Shown here in pieces: positions 35,187 through 44,212 of a stretch of 64,000 nucleotides of DNA. The notes beneath the pieces are model-generated. The model had not been told where the DNA came from, did no database searches, and was given only the letters and a program-made list of their open reading frames with translations. The stretch's first letter is position 1, and the number at the start of each line of letters is the position of its first letter. The translations under genes and the position numbers were made by a program. The stretch comes from Luteibacter mycovicinus (GTDB lineage: Bacteria; Pseudomonadota; Gammaproteobacteria; Xanthomonadales; Rhodanobacteraceae), in assembly GCF_000745235.1 (NCBI RefSeq), contig NZ_JQNL01000001.1, positions 1,426,001 to 1,490,000 on the forward strand, given 5' to 3'.

Positions 35187-35603
35187 CTATTTCAGGAGCT
35201 GGTCGATGACTGGATCCATCTTGGACTTGACGCTCTGCCACTTGGCGACGGAAAGCCCGCCCTTACCCTTGAGATGATATTCCGCAAAAGCCACCTGGCG
35301 GCCGTCGCGTTCCAGGCGCAACTCGGCGTGAGACAAGTAAAGAGCAAAGTCCCAGGACTGAAGCGCCGTGTATGTGAGCACGTACGGGCAGTTGTCTGCC
35401 CCGATCGTCGAGTAGACGTCCGTGGCGATCCCGTGACGTTTGAAGCCTTCGCGTAAAACTGGCAGGAAGTCCTTGACGATGACGTCCGGATTCTCACGAA
35501 TGCACACGTGATCGACGTGCAATGCCGGATCGAGCGGCCTCACCTGAACGGATGTGCAGCCAGCCGCAAGGAGCGGCACTAAAGTCAGTGGCAGATAACG
35601 CAT
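35187..35603 (-). CDS. Sbal_3080-type lipoprotein of unknown function
   Basis: A 138-aa lipoprotein: signal MRYLPLTLVPLLAAGC with lipobox LAAGC and C16. The mature part begins TSVQVRPLDP and includes CIRENPDV, YVLTYTALQSWDFALYL and AEYHLKGKGGLS, which fit the small Sbal_3080 lipoprotein family. It converges with the aminotransferase (5-bp gap between stops) and lies downstream of ssb on the same strand, separated by a strong hairpin. The two remaining cysteines in the mature region may form a disulphide. No function is known. Confidence 0.75.
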   Translation of the reverse strand: MRYLPLTLVPLLAAGCTSVQVRPLDPALHVDHVCIRENPDVIVKDFLPVLREGFKRHGIATDVYSTIGADNCPYVLTYTALQSWDFALYLSHAELRLERDGRQVAFAEYHLKGKGGLSVAKWQSVKSKMDPVIDQLLK

Positions 35604-35625
35604 GAATGGTCCCCGGTTAATTGAG

Positions 35626-35649
35626 AACGGGCGCCCAAGGGCGCCCGTT
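35626..35649 (-). terminator. Hairpin after ssb
   Basis: A perfect 11-bp stem AACGGGCGCCC / GGGCGCCCGTT with a 2-nt loop as written, 26 bp past the ssb stop on the minus strand and just before the lipoprotein start. In RNA the stem would open to a 4-nt loop. Confidence 0.65.
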
Positions 35650-35675
35650 TATCGATCATTCCCTGCCGATCAGGA

Positions 35676-36290
35676 TCAGAACGGGATGTCGTCGTCGTCG
35701 AAGCCTTCGTTGACCGGCGGTGCGGAACGCTGCGGAGGCGCGTTGCCACCACGGGGCTGGCCGTAGTCGTCGCCGCCACCACGCTGCGATTGACCGCCAC
35801 CGTAGTTGCCGCCGCCACGCTGCTGACCGCCACCACCGCTACCGCCACCCCAGTTGCCACCGCCGCTCTGGCCGGCACCGCCGCTGCGAGGCGCCTGCTG
35901 ACGTGCGCCACCGCCCTGGCCGCCGCCGAAACCGCCACCGCCTTCACCGCCACCCTGGCCGCCGAGCATCTGCATCTCGTTGGCAATGATGTCCGTGGAG
36001 TAGCGCTCGATGCCGTCCTTATCGGTGTACTTGTCGGTGCGAAGAGAACCCTCGATATATACCTGACGCCCCTTCTTCAGATACTCACCGGCGATTTCGG
36101 CCAGCTTGCCGAACAACTTCACACGGTGCCATTCGGTGCGCTCCTGCTTTTCGCCCGACTGCTTGTCGGTCCAGGCTTCCGACGTGGCTAGACGCAGACT
36201 GGTGATGGCCGTACCGCTACCGGTGTAACGGGTCTCGGGATCCGCGCCGAGGTTGCCGACAATGATGACCTTGTTGATACCGCGTGCCAT
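35676..36290 (-). CDS. ssb: Single-stranded DNA-binding protein
   Basis: A 204-aa SSB that coats single strands in replication, recombination and repair. The OB-fold domain occupies about 1-110 ([40 protein letters not shown]). A glycine/glutamine-rich flexible linker (about 115-190) follows. The acidic tip DDDDIPF that recruits partner proteins is intact. The ATG at 36290 is chosen by homology. The gene is set apart from its usual xanthomonad neighbour, an MFS transporter, by the fimbrial operon encoded upstream. Confidence 0.97.
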   Translation of the reverse strand: MARGINKVIIVGNLGADPETRYTGSGTAITSLRLATSEAWTDKQSGEKQERTEWHRVKLFGKLAEIAGEYLKKGRQVYIEGSLRTDKYTDKDGIERYSTDIIANEMQMLGGQGGGEGGGGFGGGQGGGARQQAPRSGGAGQSGGGNWGGGSGGGGQQRGGGNYGGGQSQRGGGDDYGQPRGGNAPPQRSAPPVNEGFDDDDIPF

Positions 36291-36474
36291 GGATTTCCCT
36301 CGTATTCGTGTCATTGGACGCCCGATCCGGCGGATCGTCGTCACTCCCGCCCATCATAGCGAGCCTGCGGCAAGCGCGGGCTGGCGGGGTCGGACCGTGT
36401 AGTTTGGGCGATGGCCGCCATCACCGCAAACCCCGATGCGCAGGCCGCCGCCGGAGCGCGCTGTCGTCCCAGTC

Positions 36475-36990
36475 TCATTCCCAGGTGATCTCGATCACCG
36501 CGGTGGCCGTCGCATCTCCGGCGCCAAGATCGCCTGTCCTCACGTACCTTGCCTCGAAGGCGAGCTGCGGGGAGCCACCCGGCCAGGAGAAGCCGACAGG
36601 CGTCTTTCCATCGGGAACGATCGACTCCCCCGCTCCGGTCCGCATCTCGATCGCGACACCACGCGCCGTACCCTCAGGCTGGAGCAGCCGGGGATCGGGC
36701 GGATACGGACGAGCGCGCAGTGTCACGGCAGCGCGCGTCGCACCGACGCAGTCGACGCCGGAAAATGCTGCGCGACGCCATGGGCTAGCCGCACCAACCC
36801 GTCCCAGGTCGCCGTAGGCGACGCTTCCGAGGTCGATCCGGATCCGTTGATCCGCGAGCCCGCAAGAAGCGACCACGGCTCCAGTGACCTCGAAATCGAG
36901 ACGGTCGTCCGCCCGCGTCCCTTCCGGGGTCACGGCCATGAGTAACGCGGCCATACCGCCCTTTGTGAGGGAGGCGATCCTGATCGTCAT
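36475..36990 (-). CDS. Minor fimbrial subunit (chaperone-usher pilin fold)
   Basis: A 171-aa exported pilin-like protein. A signal peptide of about 27 residues precedes LDFEVTGAVVASCGL. The two cysteines spaced as in type 1 pilins (VVASCGL and SGVDCVG) would form the fold's disulphide, and the C-terminal strand TATAVIEITWE should accept a donor strand. The ATG at 36990 is favoured over 36996: AAGGAG is 7 nt from the former but only 1 nt from the latter, and 36990 overlaps the usher stop (ATGA). It is the last gene of the operon and could be the tip or a terminating subunit. No lectin-like extra domain is present. Confidence 0.8.
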   Translation of the reverse strand: MTIRIASLTKGGMAALLMAVTPEGTRADDRLDFEVTGAVVASCGLADQRIRIDLGSVAYGDLGRVGAASPWRRAAFSGVDCVGATRAAVTLRARPYPPDPRLLQPEGTARGVAIEMRTGAGESIVPDGKTPVGFSWPGGSPQLAFEARYVRTGDLGAGDATATAVIEITWE

Positions 36991-39434
36991 CTGCATACTC
37001 CTTCGTAATGTTTCAGTCCGGCCCGTTCGCCTGCCAGCGTCGGCCGCAGATCGCAGCCGCCTCCCGCCTGATCCGACCAGCGCACCCTCAGGGCGGGCGT
37101 GCCGCCGTCCGAGCGAAGGAACGACCGACCGCCCTGCCCGATCACCCCGATCGAGCGGCCCTGGTCGTCGACCACCTCCGCACCGAACGGCAACGGTGCC
37201 CCATCGCTGCGACGCCCGGTGAGGAGAATCGTCGCATGTTCGTCCGTCTCGAATGGGACAAGGACCACCGCGCCTGCCGTGGGGACCACACGCGCATGAG
37301 TCGACGCCAGTGAGACCCCGAGCGGCAGACCCGTGGGATCGATGTCCACACTGTTCCACCGGTAAGGGGCGAGGCTCGGCACGATGGCGTATCCGCGCCT
37401 GTCGACGTGAACGGATGAGGCCGACGCCAGGCGCGCGCCCCGCGCATGACGCGCCTGCACCAGTCCGGAGGCGTTACCCAGGAAGGGTGCGAGGGTGATC
37501 CCACCCGCATGAGCCACGATACCGCCCGAAGCGGACAGCGAAGCCGCTCTGCTCACACGGGACCGCTCGACGGCGACGCTGAGATCGCCGCCACCGGACG
37601 CACGGGAAACCGATGCGTCCAGCCGTGGACCACCGGCATGTGTCGCAGCCGATGCGGCATACCCCCACGCACCCTCGCTACCAGCGCTCCCGAGCAGACC
37701 GGCCCGCAGTTGCTTGCCGTCCGGCCCCATGCGCAACGCGGCCTGCGACGCCACGCGCGAACGCTCACCGTCCAGGGGAAGGGAGACCGATACCTGTGCG
37801 GTGTTTTCCGAGGCGCGGCCAGACGAACGCGACGCCGTTCTTAACGAACGACGTAAAGAAACGTCCACAACGGCCGCGCCCTTGACGTGGCTCCATGACA
37901 AGGCCTGATCCCACTCCCCGCCTCCGCTGTCCGGCAGGTGCGTGTAGCCGAACGCGAGGCCGAATGAGCCGCCGGCTTCGTCGAACATGTGTTGATATGA
38001 GATATCCGCTCTTCGCTGTCGCGCGGGTGAGCGATCGGCGTTCATCGCTCCCGCTGCCATTCGCTGCGCCCCGCCTGACACGGTGGCTGAGATCACGCCC
38101 CCACGATCCGACCGATGTCCGTAACGCAGCCGCCAGAGCGTTCCGACCGGTCCCGCACGCCGGGCCAGCGCGTGCGTCACATCGGCCGAGAACGCGCCGA
38201 CCAGCGTGTCGACCGCCGCGCCACCCACCAGCCACGTGCCGCTTCCGATCACACGCTGTGCTGCCTGTACGGTCCAGCCGTGGCGCACACCGCGACGCCA
38301 GGCGGCTTCGAGCAGCCACGGCTGGCGAGACGAACCTCCACGCCATCGGCCCATGCCCATCGAGTAGCGGGTAGCGCCTTCACGCATCAAAAGCGGCAAC
38401 GAAAAGTAAGGCACCCTGTAACGAATACGGCGACCGTCGGCTTCGACGATCTCAACGGAGAGATCCCCTCCCCGTCCCGCCACGCCCAGATCGTCGATGA
38501 CGAAGGCACCCGGTGGAACGGACAGCTCCCTGAGCAAGCGACCGCCCTGACTGACCGTCACCCTCGCATGGGTCGCCGCGACGCCGCGTACTTGAGGCGC
38601 ATAGCCATCACCCGCGTCGGGACGCATACGCACGTCACTGGCAAGCCTCACGCCGCGAACGAGGACCGGCTCCAGCAGATCGTCCCCCATGATGACGTCT
38701 CCCGCTCTCCAGCGTGCCTGGAGCCGGTCGACAGCTCGTTCGGCGAACGTGTGTCCCTGTCGGTATTGGCCCTGCGACCATGATCTGGCGTGACGAAACC
38801 GGTAGCGGCCCAGATTCAACCCCGCATCGCCGGTGAGGAACAGGGAGCGCGAGGACCGATGCCGTAACGCGCTTTGGTGAAAATTGGCGCGCCACGCCAG
38901 CAGCGCGGCTGTCACGCCGTCCTTCCATTGCTCGCGAGGCGCGACGCCGCGGGGACGACGTACCAGCCACGCTTGCGGAACTTCAATGTCGAGGCGCTGC
39001 TCGGCGACGTCGAGCCGCGCCGTGCTTTGCGGGATGCGCTCGCTGATAGGCGCGCAATCGTCCTCTGCGGACGACGACTCTTTCCTGACGAGGCCAAAAC
39101 TTTCGAGCTCTGCCCGACTCAGGCATGGCGAAGCATCGTTGTCCGTGTAACGCTCGACAAAGCGTACGGTGCGGCGTACCTGCCACTCGTCGTTCATCCA
39201 GATGTCGACGTCGTAGACGCCGGGCAGGACGGGATTTCCATGGGCATAACGGGAGAGGTCAAGTCCCATGGCGAGACCATCCGGAAGAAAGCCCGCGTCG
39301 AACTGAACGGATCGTGCGTCCTGCGCACAGACCATGCAACTCATGAATATCCCGGCCACGCCCACCATGCACGCGCTCACCCACCGAGCGGGGAGAGCGC
39401 CATACCGGAGCCTGATCGCGCTGGATCCGTCCAT
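36987..39434 (-). CDS. Outer-membrane fimbrial usher (FimD/PapC family)
   Basis: An 815-aa usher that secretes and polymerises chaperone-bound pilins. The signal peptide ends near VCAQD. The N-terminal chaperone-binding domain starts VQFDAGFLPDG, followed by the 24-strand barrel with a middle plug (FVIDDLGVAGRGGDLSVEI is in the plug region). C-terminal domains follow (FGAEVVDDQGRSIGVIGQGG is a typical C-terminal segment). Four cysteines, including the C-terminal pair CDLRP...GVC, agree with the family. Ushers are usually 800-880 aa, so it is complete. The stop overlaps the minor pilin start. Confidence 0.92.
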   Translation of the reverse strand: MDGSSAIRLRYGALPARWVSACMVGVAGIFMSCMVCAQDARSVQFDAGFLPDGLAMGLDLSRYAHGNPVLPGVYDVDIWMNDEWQVRRTVRFVERYTDNDASPCLSRAELESFGLVRKESSSAEDDCAPISERIPQSTARLDVAEQRLDIEVPQAWLVRRPRGVAPREQWKDGVTAALLAWRANFHQSALRHRSSRSLFLTGDAGLNLGRYRFRHARSWSQGQYRQGHTFAERAVDRLQARWRAGDVIMGDDLLEPVLVRGVRLASDVRMRPDAGDGYAPQVRGVAATHARVTVSQGGRLLRELSVPPGAFVIDDLGVAGRGGDLSVEIVEADGRRIRYRVPYFSLPLLMREGATRYSMGMGRWRGGSSRQPWLLEAAWRRGVRHGWTVQAAQRVIGSGTWLVGGAAVDTLVGAFSADVTHALARRAGPVGTLWRLRYGHRSDRGGVISATVSGGAQRMAAGAMNADRSPARQRRADISYQHMFDEAGGSFGLAFGYTHLPDSGGGEWDQALSWSHVKGAAVVDVSLRRSLRTASRSSGRASENTAQVSVSLPLDGERSRVASQAALRMGPDGKQLRAGLLGSAGSEGAWGYAASAATHAGGPRLDASVSRASGGGDLSVAVERSRVSRAASLSASGGIVAHAGGITLAPFLGNASGLVQARHARGARLASASSVHVDRRGYAIVPSLAPYRWNSVDIDPTGLPLGVSLASTHARVVPTAGAVVLVPFETDEHATILLTGRRSDGAPLPFGAEVVDDQGRSIGVIGQGGRSFLRSDGGTPALRVRWSDQAGGGCDLRPTLAGERAGLKHYEGVCR

Positions 39435-39449
39435 GAATCCTCCCCCGGA

Positions 39450-40187
39450 TCATGGGGCCAGCTTCGCCGTCCCGGGGACGACGGCGCCATAGTCGTTGAT
39501 GACGGCATAGGAGACGCGCGTGAGCTCAGGACCCGTGGCCGATGAGACAGGGATGGTCAACGATCCACCCAGCATGACCATGCCACCCCCGAGAGGCACG
39601 GTCGGCGCGGTCGGTGCATCCGACGGACTCAGTCCGATAGCGTTGAACGACACGACATAAGGCGAAGGATTGGCAACGCGCAGCGACGCGGCGCCGTCGC
39701 TACGAACCAGCGACCAGACGAGCTTCGCGGGCGCCTGATCTACCGTCGACGACAGCCGTTCCGGTCGATGGAACAGCTTGAGTCGATGTCGAAAAGCGAA
39801 TTGGAGAACGTTGGAACCCTCGGCCTTGTCCGCTTTCGGAGGAATCTCGAGGACGTTCAACCAATAGAGTTTTTCTTTGTCGACAGGCTTCACATCGCCC
39901 ACATGAACGATACGCACGGCATGCCCGTGACCCGGGTCGATCCGGAAGACCGGCGGCGTGATGACAAAGGGGCCGCGCGCGGTCTGCGGCGACGAAGCTT
40001 CATCGCCGTCGTCGATCCACACCTGCACCAGCGCTGGCTCGTCCCCTTTATTCTGCAGGCGGACAGCGACGTCCCGGTGCGCGGCGGGAAAGACGACACG
40101 CGTAGCGCCGATGACGATTGCCGGTTTGGCCGGGCTCGTCATCAAAGCCATGACGACGCCCGCGGTCCACGCCATTTTCTTCAGCAT
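39450..40187 (-). CDS. Periplasmic fimbrial chaperone (PapD family)
   Basis: A 245-aa two-domain immunoglobulin-fold chaperone with a signal peptide (to about 23, SPAKPA). The family signature DKEKLYWLNVLEIPPK (about 109-124) and the conserved Arg in GATRVVFPA are present. It holds pilin subunits by donating its G1 strand and hands them to the usher, whose gene starts 15 bp downstream. A good ribosome site AAAAGGA precedes the ATG. Start and length are as expected for the family. Confidence 0.92.
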   Translation of the reverse strand: MLKKMAWTAGVVMALMTSPAKPAIVIGATRVVFPAAHRDVAVRLQNKGDEPALVQVWIDDGDEASSPQTARGPFVITPPVFRIDPGHGHAVRIVHVGDVKPVDKEKLYWLNVLEIPPKADKAEGSNVLQFAFRHRLKLFHRPERLSSTVDQAPAKLVWSLVRSDGAASLRVANPSPYVVSFNAIGLSPSDAPTAPTVPLGGGMVMLGGSLTIPVSSATGPELTRVSYAVINDYGAVVPGTAKLAP

Positions 40188-40211
40188 GCTCGTTCCTTTT
40201 GCATGAGAGAT

Positions 40212-40236
40212 ACGACCGGACAGAGGGGCCGGTCGT
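40212..40236 (-). terminator. Hairpin between the major pilin and chaperone genes
   Basis: A perfect 8-bp stem ACGACCGG / CCGGTCGT with a 9-nt loop lies between the pilin stop and the chaperone start. In known fimbrial operons such a hairpin stabilises or partly terminates the pilin message so that pilin is made in excess. Confidence 0.5.
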
Positions 40237-40261
40237 CGTGATTCGCCACGCGGGATGCAGG

Positions 40262-40816
40262 TCAGTCGTAGACGACCTGAAACCCGACACGAGAATTCGC
40301 CGTGCCCTGCGTCGCACCGCCAAGGCTGTAGTAGCGCGCAAGCAATTCGATCGTTGCGCGGTGTCCCTCGATGACCACCGGCCTGGACTCGCCCGTAAAC
40401 AAGTGAATCGGCGTTCCGTCACCGTTGGCGATTTCGATCTGAACGTTCTTCGCGGCATCGGCGGCGGCATCGATGTTCAGTCGACCCGCCGTGCGATCCA
40501 TCGCGGGGCTCGATGGATCGAAACGGATCTTCGCTTTCAGTCCGTCGGCGCAATCGTCGTTGCCGCCCACGACGATCAGGAAGCCCTTGTCGCCCGCCAC
40601 GTCTCCCGGTGCCGCCAGTTTTGCCACGGAGATGCCGTCAAGTCCGACGGATTTCTTGACGGCCCCGCCACCCGGCGCCTGTCCTTCGACGTTGCATGTG
40701 GTGGCGACGATACGACCGGTGATCTCGATGGAACCGTCGTTTGCCGCGAGTGCAGCGGACGACGAGACGGCGAGAGCCGACGCGATGAACACCGGGGAGA
40801 GAACTTTCTTATACAT
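40262..40816 (-). CDS. Major fimbrial subunit (FimA-type pilin)
   Basis: A 184-aa pilin: signal peptide to about 24 (SSAALAANDG), then GSIEITGRIVATTCNVEG, in which C39 pairs with the second cysteine in NDDCADGLK. The C-terminal strand NSRVGFQVVYD ends with the penultimate tyrosine typical of type 1 pilins. First gene of a chaperone-usher operon in the order pilin, chaperone, usher, minor subunit. The ATG at 40816 gives the proper signal peptide; the upstream in-frame extension is not coding. No invertible promoter element was noticed upstream. Confidence 0.88.
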   Translation of the reverse strand: MYKKVLSPVFIASALAVSSSAALAANDGSIEITGRIVATTCNVEGQAPGGGAVKKSVGLDGISVAKLAAPGDVAGDKGFLIVVGGNDDCADGLKAKIRFDPSSPAMDRTAGRLNIDAAADAAKNVQIEIANGDGTPIHLFTGESRPVVIEGHRATIELLARYYSLGGATQGTANSRVGFQVVYD

Positions 40817-41022
40817 GGCGACGGCCTCTTCAGTGGGAAAGGACGCGCACCGGAAAACGTGCGGGACGGCGCGCACACGAAGTCTGGTCGAGGACCCGGA
40901 GGCGATCGATACGCAAATTCTGAAATGACGACTACAGATGCCGCGATACATGCAGGCACCCATGACGCGAGCGACGCGCTACGCCGACATCCGTGTCGGC
41001 GAGTCCTTCAACCCCGCCGCAT

Positions 41023-42219
41023 TCAAGCCGCCGAGGCGACGCCGCCGGCAGCCATACGCCGCGTCCCGCGAACGACCAGCGGCAGCCACAGCAGGGTCAT
41101 GGCGGCCGCGCAGCCAAATACACCGCGAAGGCCGAGGTGGCCCAGCGCGAGCCCGCCGACGGCACCACCGACAAAGGCGCCGAAGAATTGCGAGCTGGAA
41201 TAAGCCCCCATCGCCGCGCCGCGGAGGTCGGCTGGCGCAAGACGGGAGACGAGACTCGGCAAAGCGGCCTCAAGCAGGTTGAAGGCGGCGAAGAACACGG
41301 TGGCGGCCGCACCGAGCACGATGACGTGCGTTTCGGCGAGCGCCATGCCCGCCAGCGCCAGCCCGAGCACGCAGACACATCCGACCACGACGTGCGACGC
41401 GCGCCGCATGTCCTTCATCCGGGGTAGCATTGCGCCCATGCCGAGCGCGGCGATCGTCATCACCGGCAGATACAGCATCCAGTGGTGCGCCACAGGAATA
41501 CGCATGACGTCGGTAAGAAGAATGGGCAGGCCGACGAATGAGGCGGTCAGCAACGCGTGCAGAAAAAACACCGACCCATTCAGCACGAGCATGCGACGGT
41601 CGAGAAACATCGAGGCCAGCTCGCGCCACGACGCGGCGGCCGGGGCGCCATGATGGGTCGGCGTGGGCACGCGCCACCAGAGCATGGCGATAGCCGCGAC
41701 CGCAAGCAGGGAGGTGAAACCGAACAGGCCGGGAAGACCCGCCACGGCTTCGAGCGGCGGCCCCAGAATGAGCGCCAGAAGAAACGAAACCCCGATCGAT
41801 ACGCCGATGATGCCCATGACCTTGCTTCGATGGGCCTCGCTCGTCAGATCCGCGGCCAGCGCGGTGCCAGCGCCAGCAACGGCACCCATACCCTGCAACG
41901 CACGTCCGGCGACGATGCCGGTCAGGGTGTGGGAAAACGCGGCGACCACTCCGCCCAGGGCGAAGACGAGCAACCCCAGCGTGATGACCGGCTTGCGACC
42001 GATCCGGTCGGACAGCAGTCCCAGGGGAATCTGCAAGCACATCTGGCCGATCCCGTAGACACCCAGGGCCAGGCCGATCAGCCAGGGCGTGGCATCCGGC
42101 ATGGCTCGCGCGTAGACGGAAAATACGGGAAGGATGAGGAACAGCCCGAACAGACGCAGGCTGATCACCGCTGCCAGGGTCAGCGCGGTGCGCCGTTCCA
42201 GGGAACTGAGTTTGCTCAC
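41023..42219 (-). CDS. MFS transporter (YajR/drug-efflux-like)
   Basis: A 398-aa twelve-segment major facilitator. The loop 2-3 motif GLLSDRIGRKPVITLGL and the motif GRALQGMGAVAGAG place it among 12-TM proton-driven exporters resembling YajR without its C-terminal domain. The substrate is unknown. GTG at 42219 (MSKLSSLE) is preferred; the codon before it is TTG, also usable. In xanthomonads a related MFS gene usually lies directly before ssb, whereas here about 4.7 kb with the fimbrial operon lies between them. Confidence 0.82.
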   Translation of the reverse strand: MSKLSSLERRTALTLAAVISLRLFGLFLILPVFSVYARAMPDATPWLIGLALGVYGIGQMCLQIPLGLLSDRIGRKPVITLGLLVFALGGVVAAFSHTLTGIVAGRALQGMGAVAGAGTALAADLTSEAHRSKVMGIIGVSIGVSFLLALILGPPLEAVAGLPGLFGFTSLLAVAAIAMLWWRVPTPTHHGAPAAASWRELASMFLDRRMLVLNGSVFFLHALLTASFVGLPILLTDVMRIPVAHHWMLYLPVMTIAALGMGAMLPRMKDMRRASHVVVGCVCVLGLALAGMALAETHVIVLGAAATVFFAAFNLLEAALPSLVSRLAPADLRGAAMGAYSSSQFFGAFVGGAVGGLALGHLGLRGVFGCAAAMTLLWLPLVVRGTRRMAAGGVASAA

Positions 42220-42311
42220 CAAGGGTTTCCGGGCGCGAGGCCGATCGATGTCATCGGAAGCGGATTATACGGACACCGGCCAAATCCACGGCGTAACCAC
42301 GGGTGAGCCCC

Positions 42312-42317
42312 TATACT
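42312..42317 (+). promoter_or_regulatory. Candidate -10 element (TATACT) of the prenyl synthase gene
   Basis: TATACT lies 33 bp before the ispB-type start codon, in the divergent gap with the MFS gene. No good -35 hexamer is visible at 16-18 bp, so the call is weak. Confidence 0.3.
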
Positions 42318-42349
42318 GTGGGCTGTTTTGCCGCACACGACCTGTAGAG

Positions 42350-43348
42350 ATGGACTCCATAGCCGCCCGCCCGACCTCCCTCGACTTCGCTGGCGTCCGT
42401 ACGCTCGCCGCCGCCGACATGAAAGAAGTCGATTCGCTGATCCGGCACCGGCTCTCGTCGGATGTCGTGCTGATCAATGCGATCGCCGATCACATCATCG
42501 CGGGTGGCGGCAAGCGGCTTCGTCCGATGCTGCACGTGCTCGCGGCTCGCGCGGCCGGTTATGACGGACAGGATCACGCCAAGCTGGCGGCCATCGTGGA
42601 GTTCATCCATACGTCGACACTGCTGCACGACGATGTGGTGGACGAGTCCGACATGCGTCGCGGCCGCAAGACGGCCAACGCACTATGGGGCAACGCGGCC
42701 AGCGTACTGGTGGGCGATTTTCTCTACTCGCGCTCCTTTCAGCTGATGGTCGAGCTCGACGATATGCGGATCATGCGCATCCTCGCCGACACGACCAACA
42801 CGATTGCCGAAGGCGAAGTGCTGCAACTGCTCAACATCGGCAATGCGGACGTGGATGAAGCCGCCTATCTCGCCGTGATCGAGCGCAAGACGGCCGTTCT
42901 TTTCGCCGCGGCGACCGAACTGGGTGGCGTGCTGGGCGGGTTGCCAGATACGCAGGTCGCGGCGCTCCGTCGCTACGGTATGGAGCTGGGTTATGCCTTC
43001 CAGATCGCCGATGACCTGCTCGACTACGTGTCCGATGCGGAGACGCTGGGTAAAAACATCGGCGACGATCTTGCCGAAGGCAAGCCCACCCTCCCGCTGA
43101 TCTACGCGATGCAGGTGGCCGACGAAGACCAGCTGAAATCCCTGCGGCATGTCATCGAGCATGGCGGACTGGATTCGCTCGACCTGATCATCGCGGCGAT
43201 TCGCGACTCCGGAGCGATCGAGCGCACGCATGAGAAAGCCGTGGGGCACGCGACGGCAGCACGCGACGCGCTGTCGGCACTTCCCGCTTCGCCGTACCGT
43301 GACGCCCTCGCGGCGCTCGCCGATTACTCGGTCGAACGCCGCTTCTGA
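42350..43348 (+). CDS. ispB: Octaprenyl-type polyprenyl diphosphate synthase
   Basis: A 332-aa trans-prenyltransferase that makes the ubiquinone side chain by adding isopentenyl units. The first aspartate motif is DDVVD (94-98) and the second DDLLD (221-225); GGGKRLRP (52-59) binds pyrophosphate. The ATG at 42350 is chosen by homology; the frame extends upstream without family similarity. Chain length (octa- or other) cannot be fixed by eye. The two quinone hydroxylase genes that use its product pathway lie 1-3 kb away on the other strand. Confidence 0.93.
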   Translation: MDSIAARPTSLDFAGVRTLAAADMKEVDSLIRHRLSSDVVLINAIADHIIAGGGKRLRPMLHVLAARAAGYDGQDHAKLAAIVEFIHTSTLLHDDVVDESDMRRGRKTANALWGNAASVLVGDFLYSRSFQLMVELDDMRIMRILADTTNTIAEGEVLQLLNIGNADVDEAAYLAVIERKTAVLFAAATELGGVLGGLPDTQVAALRRYGMELGYAFQIADDLLDYVSDAETLGKNIGDDLAEGKPTLPLIYAMQVADEDQLKSLRHVIEHGGLDSLDLIIAAIRDSGAIERTHEKAVGHATAARDALSALPASPYRDALAALADYSVERRF

Positions 43349-43352
43349 GGCG

Positions 43353-44150
43353 TTACTTCTTCGCCGCGAACGACTCGCTGAGCCACGCCCGCATGGCGGC
43401 GTAGGCGCGCTTGGCCACCTTGTCGTCATACCGGCAATTGCCGGTCGGCGTGGTGGCTTCCTTCTCGGTGAAGCAGTGCACGGCGCCACCGAAATCCGTG
43501 GAGGCCCAGTCGACCTTGCCATCGCGCATTTCGGCCTCGAACGCCGCGCGCTGCTCCGGAGGCACGTTGGCGTCATCCGCGCCATTGAGAGCCAGCACGT
43601 GAGCATGGATCTGCGCGCCGAGCTTCGGATCGTCTGTGGACAGCAGGCCGTGGAAGCTCACGACAGCGGCGACATCGGCGCCCGTGCGAGCCAGGTCGAG
43701 CACGGCCGATCCACCGAAACAGAAGCCGATGGCGGCCAGCCGTGACGGATCGATGGGCGCGTTCTTCTCCTGCGCCTTCAGTTCGTCCAGTGCGCGCACC
43801 ACGCGCTGCCGCATGATCTTGCGATCGGCGTAAAGCGGCTTCACCGCCGCGCCGGCTTCCGCTTCGGACTTTGGACGCGTGTCGCCACCGTACATGTCGG
43901 TGAGCAGGATGACGTAGTCCTTGCCGGCGATGTCCTTAGCCTTGGCCACCGCCATATCGTTGACGCCATACCAGTTCGGCACCATGACCAGGCCCGGCCG
44001 TCTGGCGGTCACCGCATCGTCGTAGACCAGAAAGCTTTTATAGGTCACACCCTGGTCGGTCCACTGGACCGGTTTTGCCACCATCGCCGCGGAGGCGGCT
44101 CCCACGTGACCGAGGATCAGCAAGGACAAGGCAAGCAGTGAACGGCGCAT
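43353..44150 (-). CDS. Exported dienelactone hydrolase family protein
   Basis: A 265-aa alpha/beta hydrolase with a signal peptide (about 1-22, HVGAASAA). The nucleophile is Cys in GFCFGG, Asp lies in NGADDANVP, and His in GGAVHCFT, the triad of the dienelactone hydrolase family. The exported location is unlike catabolic cytosolic enzymes of the family, so the substrate is probably not chlorocatechol-derived. The gene converges with ispB (4-bp gap) and follows the quinone hydroxylases on its strand after 62 bp. The physiological role is unknown. Confidence 0.85.
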   Translation of the reverse strand: MRRSLLALSLLILGHVGAASAAMVAKPVQWTDQGVTYKSFLVYDDAVTARRPGLVMVPNWYGVNDMAVAKAKDIAGKDYVILLTDMYGGDTRPKSEAEAGAAVKPLYADRKIMRQRVVRALDELKAQEKNAPIDPSRLAAIGFCFGGSAVLDLARTGADVAAVVSFHGLLSTDDPKLGAQIHAHVLALNGADDANVPPEQRAAFEAEMRDGKVDWASTDFGGAVHCFTEKEATTPTGNCRYDDKVAKRAYAAMRAWLSESFAAKK

Positions 44151-44212
44151 CGGCGTGACTCCCTGGAAAGTGCCCAAGGATAGGCCTCGCGACGGGCGCG
44201 CCGCCAGACCGG

